Shown: one piece after another, positions 52,153-62,175 of the stretch | How positions within the stretch are numbered: position 1 is the stretch's first letter | Layout of the letters: every line of letters begins with the position of its first letter | Origin: Enteractinococcus fodinae | GTDB taxonomy: Bacteria > Actinomycetota > Actinomycetes > Actinomycetales > Micrococcaceae | Direction of reading: 5' to 3' | DNA length: 64,000 nt | NCBI RefSeq assembly: GCF_031458395.1 | Contig: NZ_JAVDYJ010000001.1 | Span: 434,001 to 498,000, forward strand | Notes under the pieces: model-generated | What the model was told of the DNA's origin: nothing | Database searches by the model: none | What the model saw: the letters and a program-made list of their open reading frames with translations, nothing else | Program-made: the position numbers and the translations under genes

Positions 52153-53271
52153 ATGAGACATAGTGCACCACACGGTGACCTTTCTGGGACCGAGTCCCAG
52201 CGACCTGACACCGGGTACCAGCAGCATTCGGGCCGGGATCGATTCTCCGATCCCACATCCGGTGCGGGCGCGGCAAAAGTTACCGGCACTCCGGTGGAAA
52301 CCGGACTGGGTTCAGCCCACGGCAAGGCCATCCTCTTAGGGGAGCACTCGGTGGTGTACGGAGCGCCCGCGATTGTGTTGCCTCTGCTCGATTTGCAAGC
52401 CACCGCATCCCTGCGGCGCACTCGTCGTGGGTATATCACCTCGGACTTGTACACGGGGCCGCTGGCGACCGCTCCCAAACATATGGCTCCCGTGTTGACT
52501 GCATTACGGGTCTCTGCTGAACAACTCGATGTTCGCGCTGACCGCGTGGACCTGATTTTGCGTTCGACGATCCCATTTGAACGCGGCCTGGGCTCGTCGG
52601 CGGCAACGTCTGCCGCGGTGGTGCGCGCCATGGCGAATCTTGCCGGGACGCGCCTGTCCGCCGCACAATTGCACGGGCTGATCCAAGAAGCCGAACACGT
52701 CGCCCATGGGACCTCCTCCGGGTTGGATGCCCACGCCGTGCAATCGATGACGCCGCTGCGGTTCCAACAGGGCAAACCCACCACCGTCAAAGTCGCCGAT
52801 AAATTCACCTTCGTCATTGCCGACACCGGTACCTCGGGTTCGACCGCGGCCGCAGTGGACGGGGTAAAAATGCTGCGCGATATTCAACCGCGCGTCGTCG
52901 ACCGGGTCGTGGAAGATCTCGCGAACCTGACCGATGACGTGGTCTACGCGTTAGGGATCGGCGACCCGATTCGCGTGGGGCAATCCATGCACGAAGCACA
53001 CTCGCTGTTGGCCTACCTGGGTGTGTCGTCCCCGGCGTTGGATGCGCTGGTCGCAGCTGCCTTAGAAGCCGGCGCATACGGTGCCAAACTCACCGGGTCT
53101 GGTCTGGGCGGCTGTGTGTTGGCTGTTGTTCCCGACCAAGAACAAGCCGGTGACGTCGCCGCTGCCATGACCGCGGTCGGCGCGACCCGCACCTGGACGA
53201 CCTCACTGATCCCCAACGACTTCGACCTGATGACGGCCCCGACTGCCCGGGTGTCCAAGGAGGACCGCTAA
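52153..53271 (+). CDS. mvk: Mevalonate kinase
   Basis: This GHMP kinase phosphorylates mevalonate at C5. The 372-residue protein has HGKAILLGEHSVVYGAPA early, the ATP loop ERGLGSSAATSAA in the middle and GAKLTGSGLGGCVLA near the C-terminus. About 45 polar N-terminal residues precede the domain, so an internal start is possible. It is the first gene of the mevalonate operon in the same order as Streptomyces CL190 (MK, MVD, PMK, IDI-2, HMGR, HMGS). Its stop abuts the next start. Confidence 0.95.
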   Translation: MRHSAPHGDLSGTESQRPDTGYQQHSGRDRFSDPTSGAGAAKVTGTPVETGLGSAHGKAILLGEHSVVYGAPAIVLPLLDLQATASLRRTRRGYITSDLYTGPLATAPKHMAPVLTALRVSAEQLDVRADRVDLILRSTIPFERGLGSSAATSAAVVRAMANLAGTRLSAAQLHGLIQEAEHVAHGTSSGLDAHAVQSMTPLRFQQGKPTTVKVADKFTFVIADTGTSGSTAAAVDGVKMLRDIQPRVVDRVVEDLANLTDDVVYALGIGDPIRVGQSMHEAHSLLAYLGVSSPALDALVAAALEAGAYGAKLTGSGLGGCVLAVVPDQEQAGDVAAAMTAVGATRTWTTSLIPNDFDLMTAPTARVSKEDR

Positions 53272-54243
53272 GTGGTCTCAGCTGCCCGCGCGCACCCCAA
53301 TATCGCCCTGGTTAAATACTGGGGCAAAGCCGATGATGAACTGATCATCCCCGTGGCCGGGTCGATGTCTATGACGCTGGACAAATTCGCCACGACCACC
53401 CAGGTCGAACTGACAACCGACGCCGACCGGTTTGAACTCAACGGCACCGTGGCCGATGCCAAAGCCACCGGGCGAACCACCGCCTTCCTGGATCTCGTGC
53501 GAAACTTGGCCGCCGAGGCCGGCCTGGATACCGCCAACGCGAAAGCCAACGTCATCTCGGTCAACGAAGGCCCCACCGCCGCCGGTATGGCGTCCTCGGC
53601 ATCCGGTTTCGCCGCCCTGGCAACCGCAGCGGCCGATGCCTACGGGCTCAAGCTGTCGCCCAAAGACCTCTCACGACTGGCCCGTCGCGGCTCGGGTTCG
53701 GCATCGCGGTCAATCATTGATCGGTTTGCGATCTGGCACGCCGGGACTTCCGACGCGACCAGTTACGCCGAAGCCATCGACGCCCCCGAGATGGCGATGG
53801 TCTCGGTGACCGTCAATGCCGCGGCCAAAAAAGTCTCATCGCGTGACGGTATGGTCGCAACGCGCCAGACCAGTCCCTACTACCAGGCCTGGATTGACGT
53901 AACAAAAACCACGCTGGATGAAATGGTGTTGGCCTGTGCGGCCAAAGACTTCACGCGCGTTGGCGAAATCACCGAAACTCACGCACACCGGATGCACGCC
54001 GTCATCAACGCAACCCACCCGCCCATCCGGTACTTGGCACCGGTGTCCTGGCAGGTCTTCGACGAGGTCGCCGCGATGCGCGAGGACGGGATCGAAGCGT
54101 ATGCGACCGCTGATGCCGGACCCAACGTCGTCATCATTTGTCGCCCTGTTGACACCGACGCGGTTGCGGCACGAGTCGCCGAATACGGGCAGATTAACAC
54201 GTTTGCTCCCGGACCCGGTGCGCACCTGGTGGACACTGCATGA
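53272..54243 (+). CDS. mvaD: Diphosphomevalonate decarboxylase
   Basis: MVD converts diphosphomevalonate to isopentenyl diphosphate with ATP. The 323-residue protein shows ARAHPNIALVKYWGKADDELIIPVAGS at the N-terminus, the ATP loop NEGPTAAGMASSASGFAALA, and ARRGSGSASRSI with the catalytic arginine region. The GTG start has AAGGAGG across the preceding stop, and the end overlaps the phosphomevalonate kinase start (ATGA), so both junctions are coupled. Confidence 0.95.
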   Translation: MVSAARAHPNIALVKYWGKADDELIIPVAGSMSMTLDKFATTTQVELTTDADRFELNGTVADAKATGRTTAFLDLVRNLAAEAGLDTANAKANVISVNEGPTAAGMASSASGFAALATAAADAYGLKLSPKDLSRLARRGSGSASRSIIDRFAIWHAGTSDATSYAEAIDAPEMAMVSVTVNAAAKKVSSRDGMVATRQTSPYYQAWIDVTKTTLDEMVLACAAKDFTRVGEITETHAHRMHAVINATHPPIRYLAPVSWQVFDEVAAMREDGIEAYATADAGPNVVIICRPVDTDAVAARVAEYGQINTFAPGPGAHLVDTA

Positions 54244-55331
54244 CGCAGCGTCTACCGTTCCGGGTCGCGGCCCCCGGCAAACTCTACGTGGCCGGAGAAT
54301 ACGCGGTGGTCACCCCGGGTCAACAGGCCATTTTGATTGCCGTGGATCGGTATGTGAGCGCCACCGTTACACCAGCCCAACCGGCTCAAACCGCGACCCC
54401 CACCGAGCAAGTCCTGGCCCACGACCACGGTGTCGCAGCCGCGGCGAACCGCAGCTTTGGGACAGATTATGCGCTGGCCGCCTGGTTGGTCATGGACGCA
54501 CTGCGCGCCGAACGCGGCATCGATCCCATCCCCGTCGACCTGCATTTTGACTCCACGCTGCGCTCAGACACCGGGGAAAAATACGGGCTCGGCTCCTCCG
54601 GGGCTGCCACCATGGCCGTGATCACGGCCTTCAACGAGCTCTATGATCTCGGCCTGACCGTGACCGAAAAGCTCAAGCTCGGCATTCTGGCCTCGATCGA
54701 GATCTCCCCGCGTGCCTCGGGCGGTGACCTGGCAGCCGGCGCCCTGGGCGGCTGGGTGTACTACCAAGCACCAGACCGCGACCACCTGGCCCGGGTACTG
54801 TCCGACAACGTCTCGGTGACCGAAGCCATGACCGGCCCCGCCTGGCTTCCGATGCGCGCTCGTCGCATCCCCACCCCGTCCGAGGTTCAGGTGCTCATCG
54901 GTTGGACCGGCAGCCCCGCGGCCACCGACCACCTCGTCAGCCAAGCGACCACCAACGGCAACGGACTGGACTGGGACGCCGACTTCCTGCGCCCCTCGGC
55001 CGCCAACGTCAACAGCCTGCTCCTGGCGCTGGCCGAAGAAAAGTTTCCGCTGATCCACGCCGGGATTCGCACGGCCCGCAAACTCCTGGCTCGCATGGCC
55101 CACGACACCACCACGTTGGTCGAAACCCCCGCGCTGACCACGCTGATCGACACTGCCGAACGGTTCGCCGGCACCTCGGCCAAAACCTCCGGCGCCGGTG
55201 GGGGAGACTGCGGTATCGTCCTGGCGGAACCCTGGGTCAACGCTGACGACATTTACGCCGCCTGGCGCGACCACGGCATCCAGCCACTACCGCTTTCCGT
55301 GACCCAACTGGGTGCCGGACGCAAGGAGTAA
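54240..55331 (+). CDS. mvaK2: Phosphomevalonate kinase
   Basis: This GHMP kinase makes diphosphomevalonate. The 363-residue protein has APGKLYVAGEYAVVTPGQQAIL at the N-terminus, the ATP loop EKYGLGSSGAATMAV in the middle and KTSGAGGGDCGIVL near the C-terminus. The ATG overlaps the mvaD stop by 4 nt. Type 2 IPP isomerase follows 2 nt later. Confidence 0.95.
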   Translation: MTQRLPFRVAAPGKLYVAGEYAVVTPGQQAILIAVDRYVSATVTPAQPAQTATPTEQVLAHDHGVAAAANRSFGTDYALAAWLVMDALRAERGIDPIPVDLHFDSTLRSDTGEKYGLGSSGAATMAVITAFNELYDLGLTVTEKLKLGILASIEISPRASGGDLAAGALGGWVYYQAPDRDHLARVLSDNVSVTEAMTGPAWLPMRARRIPTPSEVQVLIGWTGSPAATDHLVSQATTNGNGLDWDADFLRPSAANVNSLLLALAEEKFPLIHAGIRTARKLLARMAHDTTTLVETPALTTLIDTAERFAGTSAKTSGAGGGDCGIVLAEPWVNADDIYAAWRDHGIQPLPLSVTQLGAGRKE

Positions 55332-55333
55332 CG

Positions 55334-56422
55334 ATGGCACAATCCCGCAAAGACGACCACATCCGGTTAGCCGCCGTCCAGCAAGAACAGCTCGCTGACA
55401 CGCGCAATGCCTTCGACGACGTCGACTTCATCCACCACGCCCTAGCCGGCATCAATGAGGACGACGTAGATATCAGCGCCCAGTTCGGGCCCTGGACGAT
55501 CCCGGCACCGATCTATATCAACGGCATGACCGGCGGGACCGACACCGCGCTACCCATTAACCGCGCACTGGCCCAAGCTGCAGCGGCCACCGGCATCCCG
55601 ATGGCCTCCGGATCAGTAGCCGTCGCGCTAGAACAGCCCGAAACCGCCGGCTCATTTACCGTCATCCGCGAGCACAACCCGGATGGCATCGTCTGGGCCA
55701 ACCTCGGCGCCGGCCGAACGCTGGACCACGCCAAAGCGGCCGTCGACCTGCTGGCCGCCGACGGACTACAAATCCACGTCAATCCCATCCAAGAAACCGT
55801 CATGCCGGAAGGCTCGCGCGACTTCGGTCAGTGGCTGGGCCTGATCGAAGACATCGTCGCGGGGCTCGATGTACCCGTCATCATCAAAGAAGTCGGCTTC
55901 GGTCTCAGCGCCAAAACCATCCAACAGCTCTACGACTTAGGCGTGCGCATCGTCGATGTAGCCGGCTCGGGCGGCACGAACTTTGCCCGGATTGAAAACG
56001 AACGCACCCCGCACCCCTCCAACGCCATTGACGTCCACGCCAAATGGGACTGGCTTGAACCCATGGGCCTGACTGCGGTCGACTGCCTGCTGGAAATGGC
56101 CCGTGTCCCAACCGACCTGACGGTGGTGGCCTCCGGCGGGGTCCGCAACCCCTTGGATGTTGTCCGCGCCCAAGCGCTGGGCGCACACGCCGTCGGACTA
56201 GCCGGCGCGATGCTGCGCGTGGCCATGTCGGACGGGGCCGAAGGCGTGACCGAAGTACTTAACCTGTTCAAAACCCGTATCCGTCAGGTGTACGCGCTCC
56301 TGGGGGCCGCCAACGCCCGCCAGTTGCGCGCAACCGATGTCATCATCACCGGAACCAGTGCCGAACGCGCCCGCGCGCGCAATATTGACGTCACACGGTT
56401 CGCTGATCGGTTCAGAATTTGA
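55334..56422 (+). CDS. fni: Isopentenyl-diphosphate isomerase, type 2 (FMN)
   Basis: The 362-residue TIM-barrel flavoprotein interconverts isopentenyl and dimethylallyl diphosphate using reduced FMN and Mg. It shows the family features YINGMTGGTDTALPINRALAQAA, QIHVNPIQETVMPEG with catalytic-region Gln/Glu, VIIKEVGFGLS and DVAGSGGTNFARIENER, followed by an ASGGVRNPLDVVRAQALGA phosphate loop. Type 2 enzymes typically travel with mevalonate clusters, as here. Confidence 0.95.
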   Translation: MAQSRKDDHIRLAAVQQEQLADTRNAFDDVDFIHHALAGINEDDVDISAQFGPWTIPAPIYINGMTGGTDTALPINRALAQAAAATGIPMASGSVAVALEQPETAGSFTVIREHNPDGIVWANLGAGRTLDHAKAAVDLLAADGLQIHVNPIQETVMPEGSRDFGQWLGLIEDIVAGLDVPVIIKEVGFGLSAKTIQQLYDLGVRIVDVAGSGGTNFARIENERTPHPSNAIDVHAKWDWLEPMGLTAVDCLLEMARVPTDLTVVASGGVRNPLDVVRAQALGAHAVGLAGAMLRVAMSDGAEGVTEVLNLFKTRIRQVYALLGAANARQLRATDVIITGTSAERARARNIDVTRFADRFRI

Positions 56423-56477
56423 CCCGACCGCCCGGTACCGTCCACAGTAAAGAGCACGTTACGTGAAAAGGAATGCC

Positions 56478-57572
56478 GTGATCGATCCAACGCCAATTGA
56501 ACCCTCAAAGTCCACGTACAATGACACCTTCAGCACCGCCGTCCCCACCCGTTGGGTTGGTCCGCTGCGCATGACCGGTGCAGCCTTCGACGGCGTCGAA
56601 GAAGTTGACGTACCGCTGGCGACCTACGAAACCCCGCTGTGGCCATCCGTCGGACGTGGCGCAAAAATCTCGCGCATGCTGACCTCGGGCATCACCGCCA
56701 CCGTCCACGATGAACGCATGACCCGCTCGGTGCTGTTCACCGCCTCGGACGCCGGCGCAGCACAAGCCGCAGCCGACACGATTGCCGCGCGTTTTGATGA
56801 GCTAGCCGAAATCGTCACCGCCGGCTCCCGGTATGCCCAACTCATTGAGGCACACCCCGAAATCGTCGGCAATCTGCTCTTTGTGCGGTTTGCTTACCTA
56901 ACCGGCGACGCCTCGGGCCACAACATGACCACCGCAGCCTCCGATACGTTGATGTCGACCATTCTGTCGTGGAACATCGGACTGTCCTACGGTTCGATCT
57001 CGGGGAACTTCTGCACCGATAAAAAGGCTACCGCCGTCAACGGGATTCTGGGCCGCGGCAAGAAAGTCACCGCCGAGCTGATCATCCCGCACGACATCGT
57101 CGAGAACAACTTGCACACCACCGCCGACCAAGTCGTACAACTGGTAGTTACCAAAAACTACGTCGGCTCCAATGTGGCCGGCGCCATCCGCTCGGCCAAC
57201 GCGCACTTTGCCAATATGCTCTTAGCGTTCTACTTAGCCACCGGCCAGGACGCAGCAAATATTGTAGAAGGATCCCAAGGATTCGTGTGGGCTGAGAACC
57301 GTGCCGAAGGCTTATACTTCGCTGTGACCCTACCCCATCTGATCGTTGGAACCGTGGGCAATGGCAAACATCTGCCCTACATTGAAGAGGCAATGGCGCG
57401 CATGGGCATCGGCCAACGTGGCGAACCCGGCGCAGATTCGCGTAGACTGGCAAGCTTGATTGCCGCTAGTGTCCTGGCGGGCGAACTGTCGCTGCTGGCA
57501 GCTCAAACCAACCCCGGCGAACTGATGGAAGCACACGTAGCCTACGAACGCTCGCAAGCACAGGCAGAATAA
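56478..57572 (+). CDS. mvaA: Hydroxymethylglutaryl-CoA reductase
   Basis: HMGR reduces HMG-CoA to mevalonate, the committed step. The 364-residue protein has the glutamate-bearing TYETPLWPSVGRGAKIS, GDASGHNMTTAAS, the catalytic-lysine segment FCTDKKATAVNG, the aspartate in GQDAANIVEGSQG and PHLIVGTVGNGKHLP. It is short like the Streptomyces enzyme, with no membrane anchor. I chose the GTG at 56478 with AAAAGGA 6 nt upstream rather than GTG 56463. It lies within the mevalonate operon. Confidence 0.94.
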   Translation: MIDPTPIEPSKSTYNDTFSTAVPTRWVGPLRMTGAAFDGVEEVDVPLATYETPLWPSVGRGAKISRMLTSGITATVHDERMTRSVLFTASDAGAAQAAADTIAARFDELAEIVTAGSRYAQLIEAHPEIVGNLLFVRFAYLTGDASGHNMTTAASDTLMSTILSWNIGLSYGSISGNFCTDKKATAVNGILGRGKKVTAELIIPHDIVENNLHTTADQVVQLVVTKNYVGSNVAGAIRSANAHFANMLLAFYLATGQDAANIVEGSQGFVWAENRAEGLYFAVTLPHLIVGTVGNGKHLPYIEEAMARMGIGQRGEPGADSRRLASLIAASVLAGELSLLAAQTNPGELMEAHVAYERSQAQAE

Positions 57573-57586
57573 TAAAGGAGTCATCG

Positions 57587-58735
57587 GTGAAAATAGGCAT
57601 CCACGATTTGGAAGTCGCCACTTCCCACTACGTGTTGGACCTCGATACGCTGGCCGAACAGCAGAATATCGATCCCAATAAATACCATCTTGGCTTGGGC
57701 CAAGACACCTTCTCGATGCCTGCTCCCGATGAAGACATCATCACGATGGCGGCCGAAGCTGCTGCCACGTTGCTGGAACGCCACGAGGTGTCCAAGATCC
57801 GTCAGGTGCTGTTTGCTACTGAATCCTCGATCGATCAGTCTAAAGCCGCCGGCGTCTACCTCCACGAACTGCTCGGGCTACCCGCCAACGTGCGTTCTGT
57901 GGAATTGAAACAAGCCTGCTATTCGGGCACCGCGGCGCTGCAGATGGCCGTCAACGCCATTGCCCGTAACCCCGAAGAGCAGATCCTGGTCATTGCCTCC
58001 GACGTGGCACGCTACGCGCTGGACTCCGGGGGAGAACCAACCCAGGGGGCCGGTTCGGTGGCCATGCTGATTGCCGCCGACCCGAACCTGGTGGAAATCG
58101 AACCCGGCTCTGGCTTCCATACCTCTGATGTCAATGACTTCTGGCGTCCCAATGACTCCACCACGCCGTTTGTCGACGGTCAGCTTTCCCTGGATGCCTA
58201 CCTCAACGCCACCAACGCGGCGTGGGACGACTTGGCGGCCCGTCGCGAGCTCGCCGTCGAGGACATTCACCGGTTCCTGCACCACCAGCCGTTCACCAAA
58301 ATGGCACGCAAACAGCTTGCCGCACTGGCTGTGCACACCGGCACCGAGCTCTCCGATGACCTGATCGAAGAGTCGATGAGCTACAACCGCGCCCTGGGCA
58401 ACACTTACACCGCGTCGTTATACTTCGCGCTGACCGCCCAGCTGCACAACAACGCCGACCTGGCCGGCAAGCGCCTGGGCTTCTTCTCATACGGCTCCGG
58501 CGCTGTGGCCGAGTTCTTCACCGGTGTGGTCCAAGAACAGTACCGCGACCACATCTACCCGCAGAACGTCGAGAAGCAGCTCGATAACCGGGTGAATCTG
58601 ACCTACGACGAGTACCGCACGCTCCACGAGGGGTATGCGGCTACGTCGGAAACCTTTACGACCCCCAAAACGACCAATGCACCCTTCCGGTTGAGCGGCG
58701 TGACCGAACACCAGCGCCGCTACGAGGCACAGTGA
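57587..58735 (+). CDS. mvaS: Hydroxymethylglutaryl-CoA synthase
   Basis: HMGS condenses acetyl-CoA with acetoacetyl-CoA. The 382-residue thiolase-fold enzyme has the proton-shuttling Glu79 (LFATESSID), the acyl-accepting Cys111 (KQACYSGTAAL) and the His in HRFLHHQPFTKM. The GTG at 57587 has AAAGGAG upstream. With the preceding five genes the whole acetyl-CoA-to-IPP/DMAPP route is present apart from the thiolase. Its stop overlaps the next gene's GTG start. Confidence 0.95.
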   Translation: MKIGIHDLEVATSHYVLDLDTLAEQQNIDPNKYHLGLGQDTFSMPAPDEDIITMAAEAAATLLERHEVSKIRQVLFATESSIDQSKAAGVYLHELLGLPANVRSVELKQACYSGTAALQMAVNAIARNPEEQILVIASDVARYALDSGGEPTQGAGSVAMLIAADPNLVEIEPGSGFHTSDVNDFWRPNDSTTPFVDGQLSLDAYLNATNAAWDDLAARRELAVEDIHRFLHHQPFTKMARKQLAALAVHTGTELSDDLIEESMSYNRALGNTYTASLYFALTAQLHNNADLAGKRLGFFSYGSGAVAEFFTGVVQEQYRDHIYPQNVEKQLDNRVNLTYDEYRTLHEGYAATSETFTTPKTTNAPFRLSGVTEHQRRYEAQ

Positions 58736-61700
58736 GCTCTTACCCATTCGTTGACATTCAAACCGTCGCCGCAGCATTCGGCGATACGATGACCGAACGC
58801 GGCCGCAATTACGCCGCGCAAGATCGTGTTCTCACGCTGAAATTCAACGAAGAATCCGGCAGGCTGGTCGGCCGAGTGCGCGGCTCCGAAGACAAAATCT
58901 GGCGGGCATCCGTCACCCTGCGGCAAACTGAGCGCAGCCTGGGCGGTATCCCCGTCTGGGACGTCGAGTGGGCGTCGTGCAGCTGCCCCGTCGGCGTTGA
59001 CTGTAAACACGGTGCCGCCCTGGTGTTTGAAACCAATCACCGCGCCGTCGCGTCCTCCGATGTGCTCACCGCTGCCGACCTAGAAACTCCCGAAGCCGCC
59101 GACGACGCAGACCACGGCATTCCCGGGCTGTCCTGGCGACAAGTGGTCCAAGAACTGCTGCCCACCATCGACTCGAATCAAGACTTCACCGACGTCGCGC
59201 TCGGGGTCGAGATCGATGCGCTGCATTCCGAACCCGCGGGCTACCGGACCCGTTTTGCATGGCGGGAGGCCACTTCCGAGGATCTGGAGAATCGCAACGA
59301 TCTGACCGTGCGGTTGCGCCCGCTGCGGGTCGGTGCCCGGGGTGGTTGGATCAAAGGCAATATGAACTGGACGCTGTTCGATCTGCCGTTCCACCAGTCA
59401 TCCCACACCGACTTCCAGTTCCTGCCCGACCAACACGACGCCCTCCACGAACTTAACCGGCTCTACACCACCTCGGTGTCGTCGTTGGGTTCGACCGATG
59501 TGATCACCCTGGCCACGATCAACATGCCCCAGCTGTGGGACATCATGGCCAAAATCGACAACGCCGGCATCCCGTTGGTGCCGCTGCAAAAGATCATCAA
59601 CCGTGTGTCCATCACCGAACCGGCGCGTATCATCTTCGACGCGACCGAAACCGAAACCGACGACGTCGCACTGTCTATCCGGGCCCAACTTCCCACCGAA
59701 GCCGTCGAACCATCCGGCACGTTAGGCGCCATCGGACTGTACACGATCGATTATTATCCCGATGCGGGCACCGCTGATATCAATGTGCTGCCGTTGGAAC
59801 AGCCCCTGACCCGGACCGTCATGGACCTCATCGAGTCGCCCGAACCGATGGTCATCCCAGCCGGAGATACCGAAGAGTTCTTCGACAATGTCTACCCAAT
59901 ACTGGCCGGGGTGATTCCGCTGGCCAGCCAGGACCAGTCCGTCGAGCTGCCAGAAATCCCACCGTCTACGCTGGAACTGACTCTGGAATACTACCAGGCA
60001 ACTCACCAGGGCGAACGGCAAGACCACGTGCGTATTTCCTCACGCTGGGATTATTTGGGGACCGAAGATCAAACCGAACACCGCCAACAGGTACTCGACA
60101 GCATCTCCGACGAACTCGAGCTCAGCGCTGTCCCCGGAAAGACCACGCTCATCGGTGCCGCAGCCGCACGATTTGTCGACGAAGCGCTGCCGATCATCCA
60201 GCAGCGCCCCTATGTGCGCATTGTCGAAACCGAAGACCGACCGGCCTACACTCGACTCACCGGTGATCCTCACATCGTCATCAACGCCACCCAGTCGGAG
60301 AAAAACGACTGGTTCGATCTGGGGTTCCAAGTCACGATCGAAGAACGCACTATTCCGTTCCGTCAGCTTTTCATTGCGCTGGTGCGAAACCAAGACAGCC
60401 TGCTGCTGACCGATGGCACATATTTTTCACTGAACCACCCGGCCTTCGAGCCGTTGCGCAAGCTGCTCGAAGAGGCTTCGACGCTGGATGACTTTGGTGC
60501 CGATAATCCTTCGATTTCGCGCTTTAACGCCTCGCTGCTGGAAGATGCCGAAGACGTTGCCGATACGTTCCATGCCGATCCAACGATCGTCGAGTGGCAA
60601 AAAGCGCTTGCGGTATTGCGCAACGCCGACGACATTCCAGCGTTGGACACGCCACCCACGCTGCAGGCGGACCTTCGTGATTACCAGCACGAAGGTTATG
60701 AATGGTTGTCTTACCTCTATGATCTGGGGTTGGGCGGTATCCTCGCCGACGACATGGGGCTGGGCAAAACGGTGCAGACGCTGGCCATGATCGCTCGTGC
60801 GAAAGAACTCGGCGAAGAGGACCCGTTTTTGGTGATCGCTCCGTCGTCGGTATTGACCGTGTGGCGTGATGAGGTTGAACGGTTTGCGCCGCATCTGAAG
60901 GTCGCCGTCGTGGATGTATCGAATCTGCGTCGTACCGAATCGATTAAGGCCATCCGGCATCGGGCCGATATTTTGGTTACGTCCTATGCGATTGCACGGT
61001 TAGATGAGGATTATCTCGCCGAACAGGACTGGGCCGGGCTGATCCTCGATGAAGCCCAGTTCGTGAAAAACCACCAGACGAAGGCGCATCGCGCTATTCG
61101 GAATTTCCGGGCTGGCTTCAAGCTGGCTATCACCGGTACTCCGATGGAGAATACGCTGGCTGATTTGTGGTCGATTTTCCGGTTGGTGGTACCGGGGATG
61201 TTGCCGCGGTACTCCAAGTTCCGGGATGATTTCTTGCGGCCGATCGAGGCGGGCCAGCGGGTGGCTCGTACAGAACCGGGTACGTCGGATGAAGAACGTG
61301 CCGACCAACAAACGCGATCTCGCGAAGCGATGGCCAAGCTCCGCACGAAGATCCGGCCGTTTATGCTGCGTCGTACAAAAGAATCTGTTGCAGCTGAGTT
61401 GCCGGACAAACAAGAGATGGTGCTGCAGGTCCCAATGGAGCCGGAACACGATAAGTTGTATCAGCAGATTCTGCAGCGCGAACGCAAGAATGTGTTGAAC
61501 CTTGTGACGGACATGGAATCGAATCGGATGTCGATTTTCCGTTCGTTGACGCTCATGCGCATGCTGGCTTTGGATCCGGCGATTGTCGACGATGAGTACG
61601 CGCATGTCCCATCTTCGAAGCTCAATGAGCTCATGTCGCGTTTGTCTGAGATTCTGCCGGAAGGCCACCGAGTGCTGATCTTCTCGCAATTCACCTCATT

Positions 61701-62172
61701 CTTGGCGCGCTTAGGTCAAGAGCTGGACGGACAGGACATTGAGTATGCCTACCTGGATGGGTCTACTCGTGATCGCGGTGCCGTTGTGGATCAGTTCCGT
61801 TCCGGGGAGGCACCGGTGTTCCTGATTTCCTTGCGTGCCGGCGGGTTTGGTCTCACACTCACTGAGGCTGATTATGTCTTCCTCTTGGATCCGTGGTGGA
61901 ACCCTGCGGTCGAGGCTCAAGCTGTCGACCGTGCGCACCGCATTGGCCAGGACAAGAATGTCATGGTCTATCGGATGGTGTCGAAGGGTTCGATCGAAGA
62001 AAAAGTCCTGGCACTGCAGCAGCAGAAAGTTGAGATGTTTGATGCTTTGACCGAGGACGATACCGCATTCTCCTCCAACGTCACGGCTGAAGACATCCGT
62101 GCTCTGTTTGACGATAGTCCAGTTGATCTCGAAGAGATACAAGCCGGTGCCACAACCGGTTCAGACAGCTAG
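58732..62172 (+). CDS. SWIM-domain SNF2/RapA-type helicase
   Basis: A 1146-residue protein. An N-terminal SWIM zinc finger is visible as Cys83, Cys85, Cys91 and His93 (CxCx5CxH). A long middle region (about 110-640) has no motif I recognise. The SNF2 ATPase core follows: GILADDMGLGKT near 668-680, DEAQ near 771, then the helicase C-terminal domain with LISLRAGGFGLTLTEADYV and VDRAHRIGQ. It would remodel nucleoprotein or RNA polymerase complexes. The GTG start overlaps mvaS (GTGA), so it is translated coupled to the mevalonate operon, an odd partnership without evident functional link. Confidence 0.92.
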   Translation: MSSYPFVDIQTVAAAFGDTMTERGRNYAAQDRVLTLKFNEESGRLVGRVRGSEDKIWRASVTLRQTERSLGGIPVWDVEWASCSCPVGVDCKHGAALVFETNHRAVASSDVLTAADLETPEAADDADHGIPGLSWRQVVQELLPTIDSNQDFTDVALGVEIDALHSEPAGYRTRFAWREATSEDLENRNDLTVRLRPLRVGARGGWIKGNMNWTLFDLPFHQSSHTDFQFLPDQHDALHELNRLYTTSVSSLGSTDVITLATINMPQLWDIMAKIDNAGIPLVPLQKIINRVSITEPARIIFDATETETDDVALSIRAQLPTEAVEPSGTLGAIGLYTIDYYPDAGTADINVLPLEQPLTRTVMDLIESPEPMVIPAGDTEEFFDNVYPILAGVIPLASQDQSVELPEIPPSTLELTLEYYQATHQGERQDHVRISSRWDYLGTEDQTEHRQQVLDSISDELELSAVPGKTTLIGAAAARFVDEALPIIQQRPYVRIVETEDRPAYTRLTGDPHIVINATQSEKNDWFDLGFQVTIEERTIPFRQLFIALVRNQDSLLLTDGTYFSLNHPAFEPLRKLLEEASTLDDFGADNPSISRFNASLLEDAEDVADTFHADPTIVEWQKALAVLRNADDIPALDTPPTLQADLRDYQHEGYEWLSYLYDLGLGGILADDMGLGKTVQTLAMIARAKELGEEDPFLVIAPSSVLTVWRDEVERFAPHLKVAVVDVSNLRRTESIKAIRHRADILVTSYAIARLDEDYLAEQDWAGLILDEAQFVKNHQTKAHRAIRNFRAGFKLAITGTPMENTLADLWSIFRLVVPGMLPRYSKFRDDFLRPIEAGQRVARTEPGTSDEERADQQTRSREAMAKLRTKIRPFMLRRTKESVAAELPDKQEMVLQVPMEPEHDKLYQQILQRERKNVLNLVTDMESNRMSIFRSLTLMRMLALDPAIVDDEYAHVPSSKLNELMSRLSEILPEGHRVLIFSQFTSFLARLGQELDGQDIEYAYLDGSTRDRGAVVDQFRSGEAPVFLISLRAGGFGLTLTEADYVFLLDPWWNPAVEAQAVDRAHRIGQDKNVMVYRMVSKGSIEEKVLALQQQKVEMFDALTEDDTAFSSNVTAEDIRALFDDSPVDLEEIQAGATTGSDS

Positions 62173-62175
62173 TTC

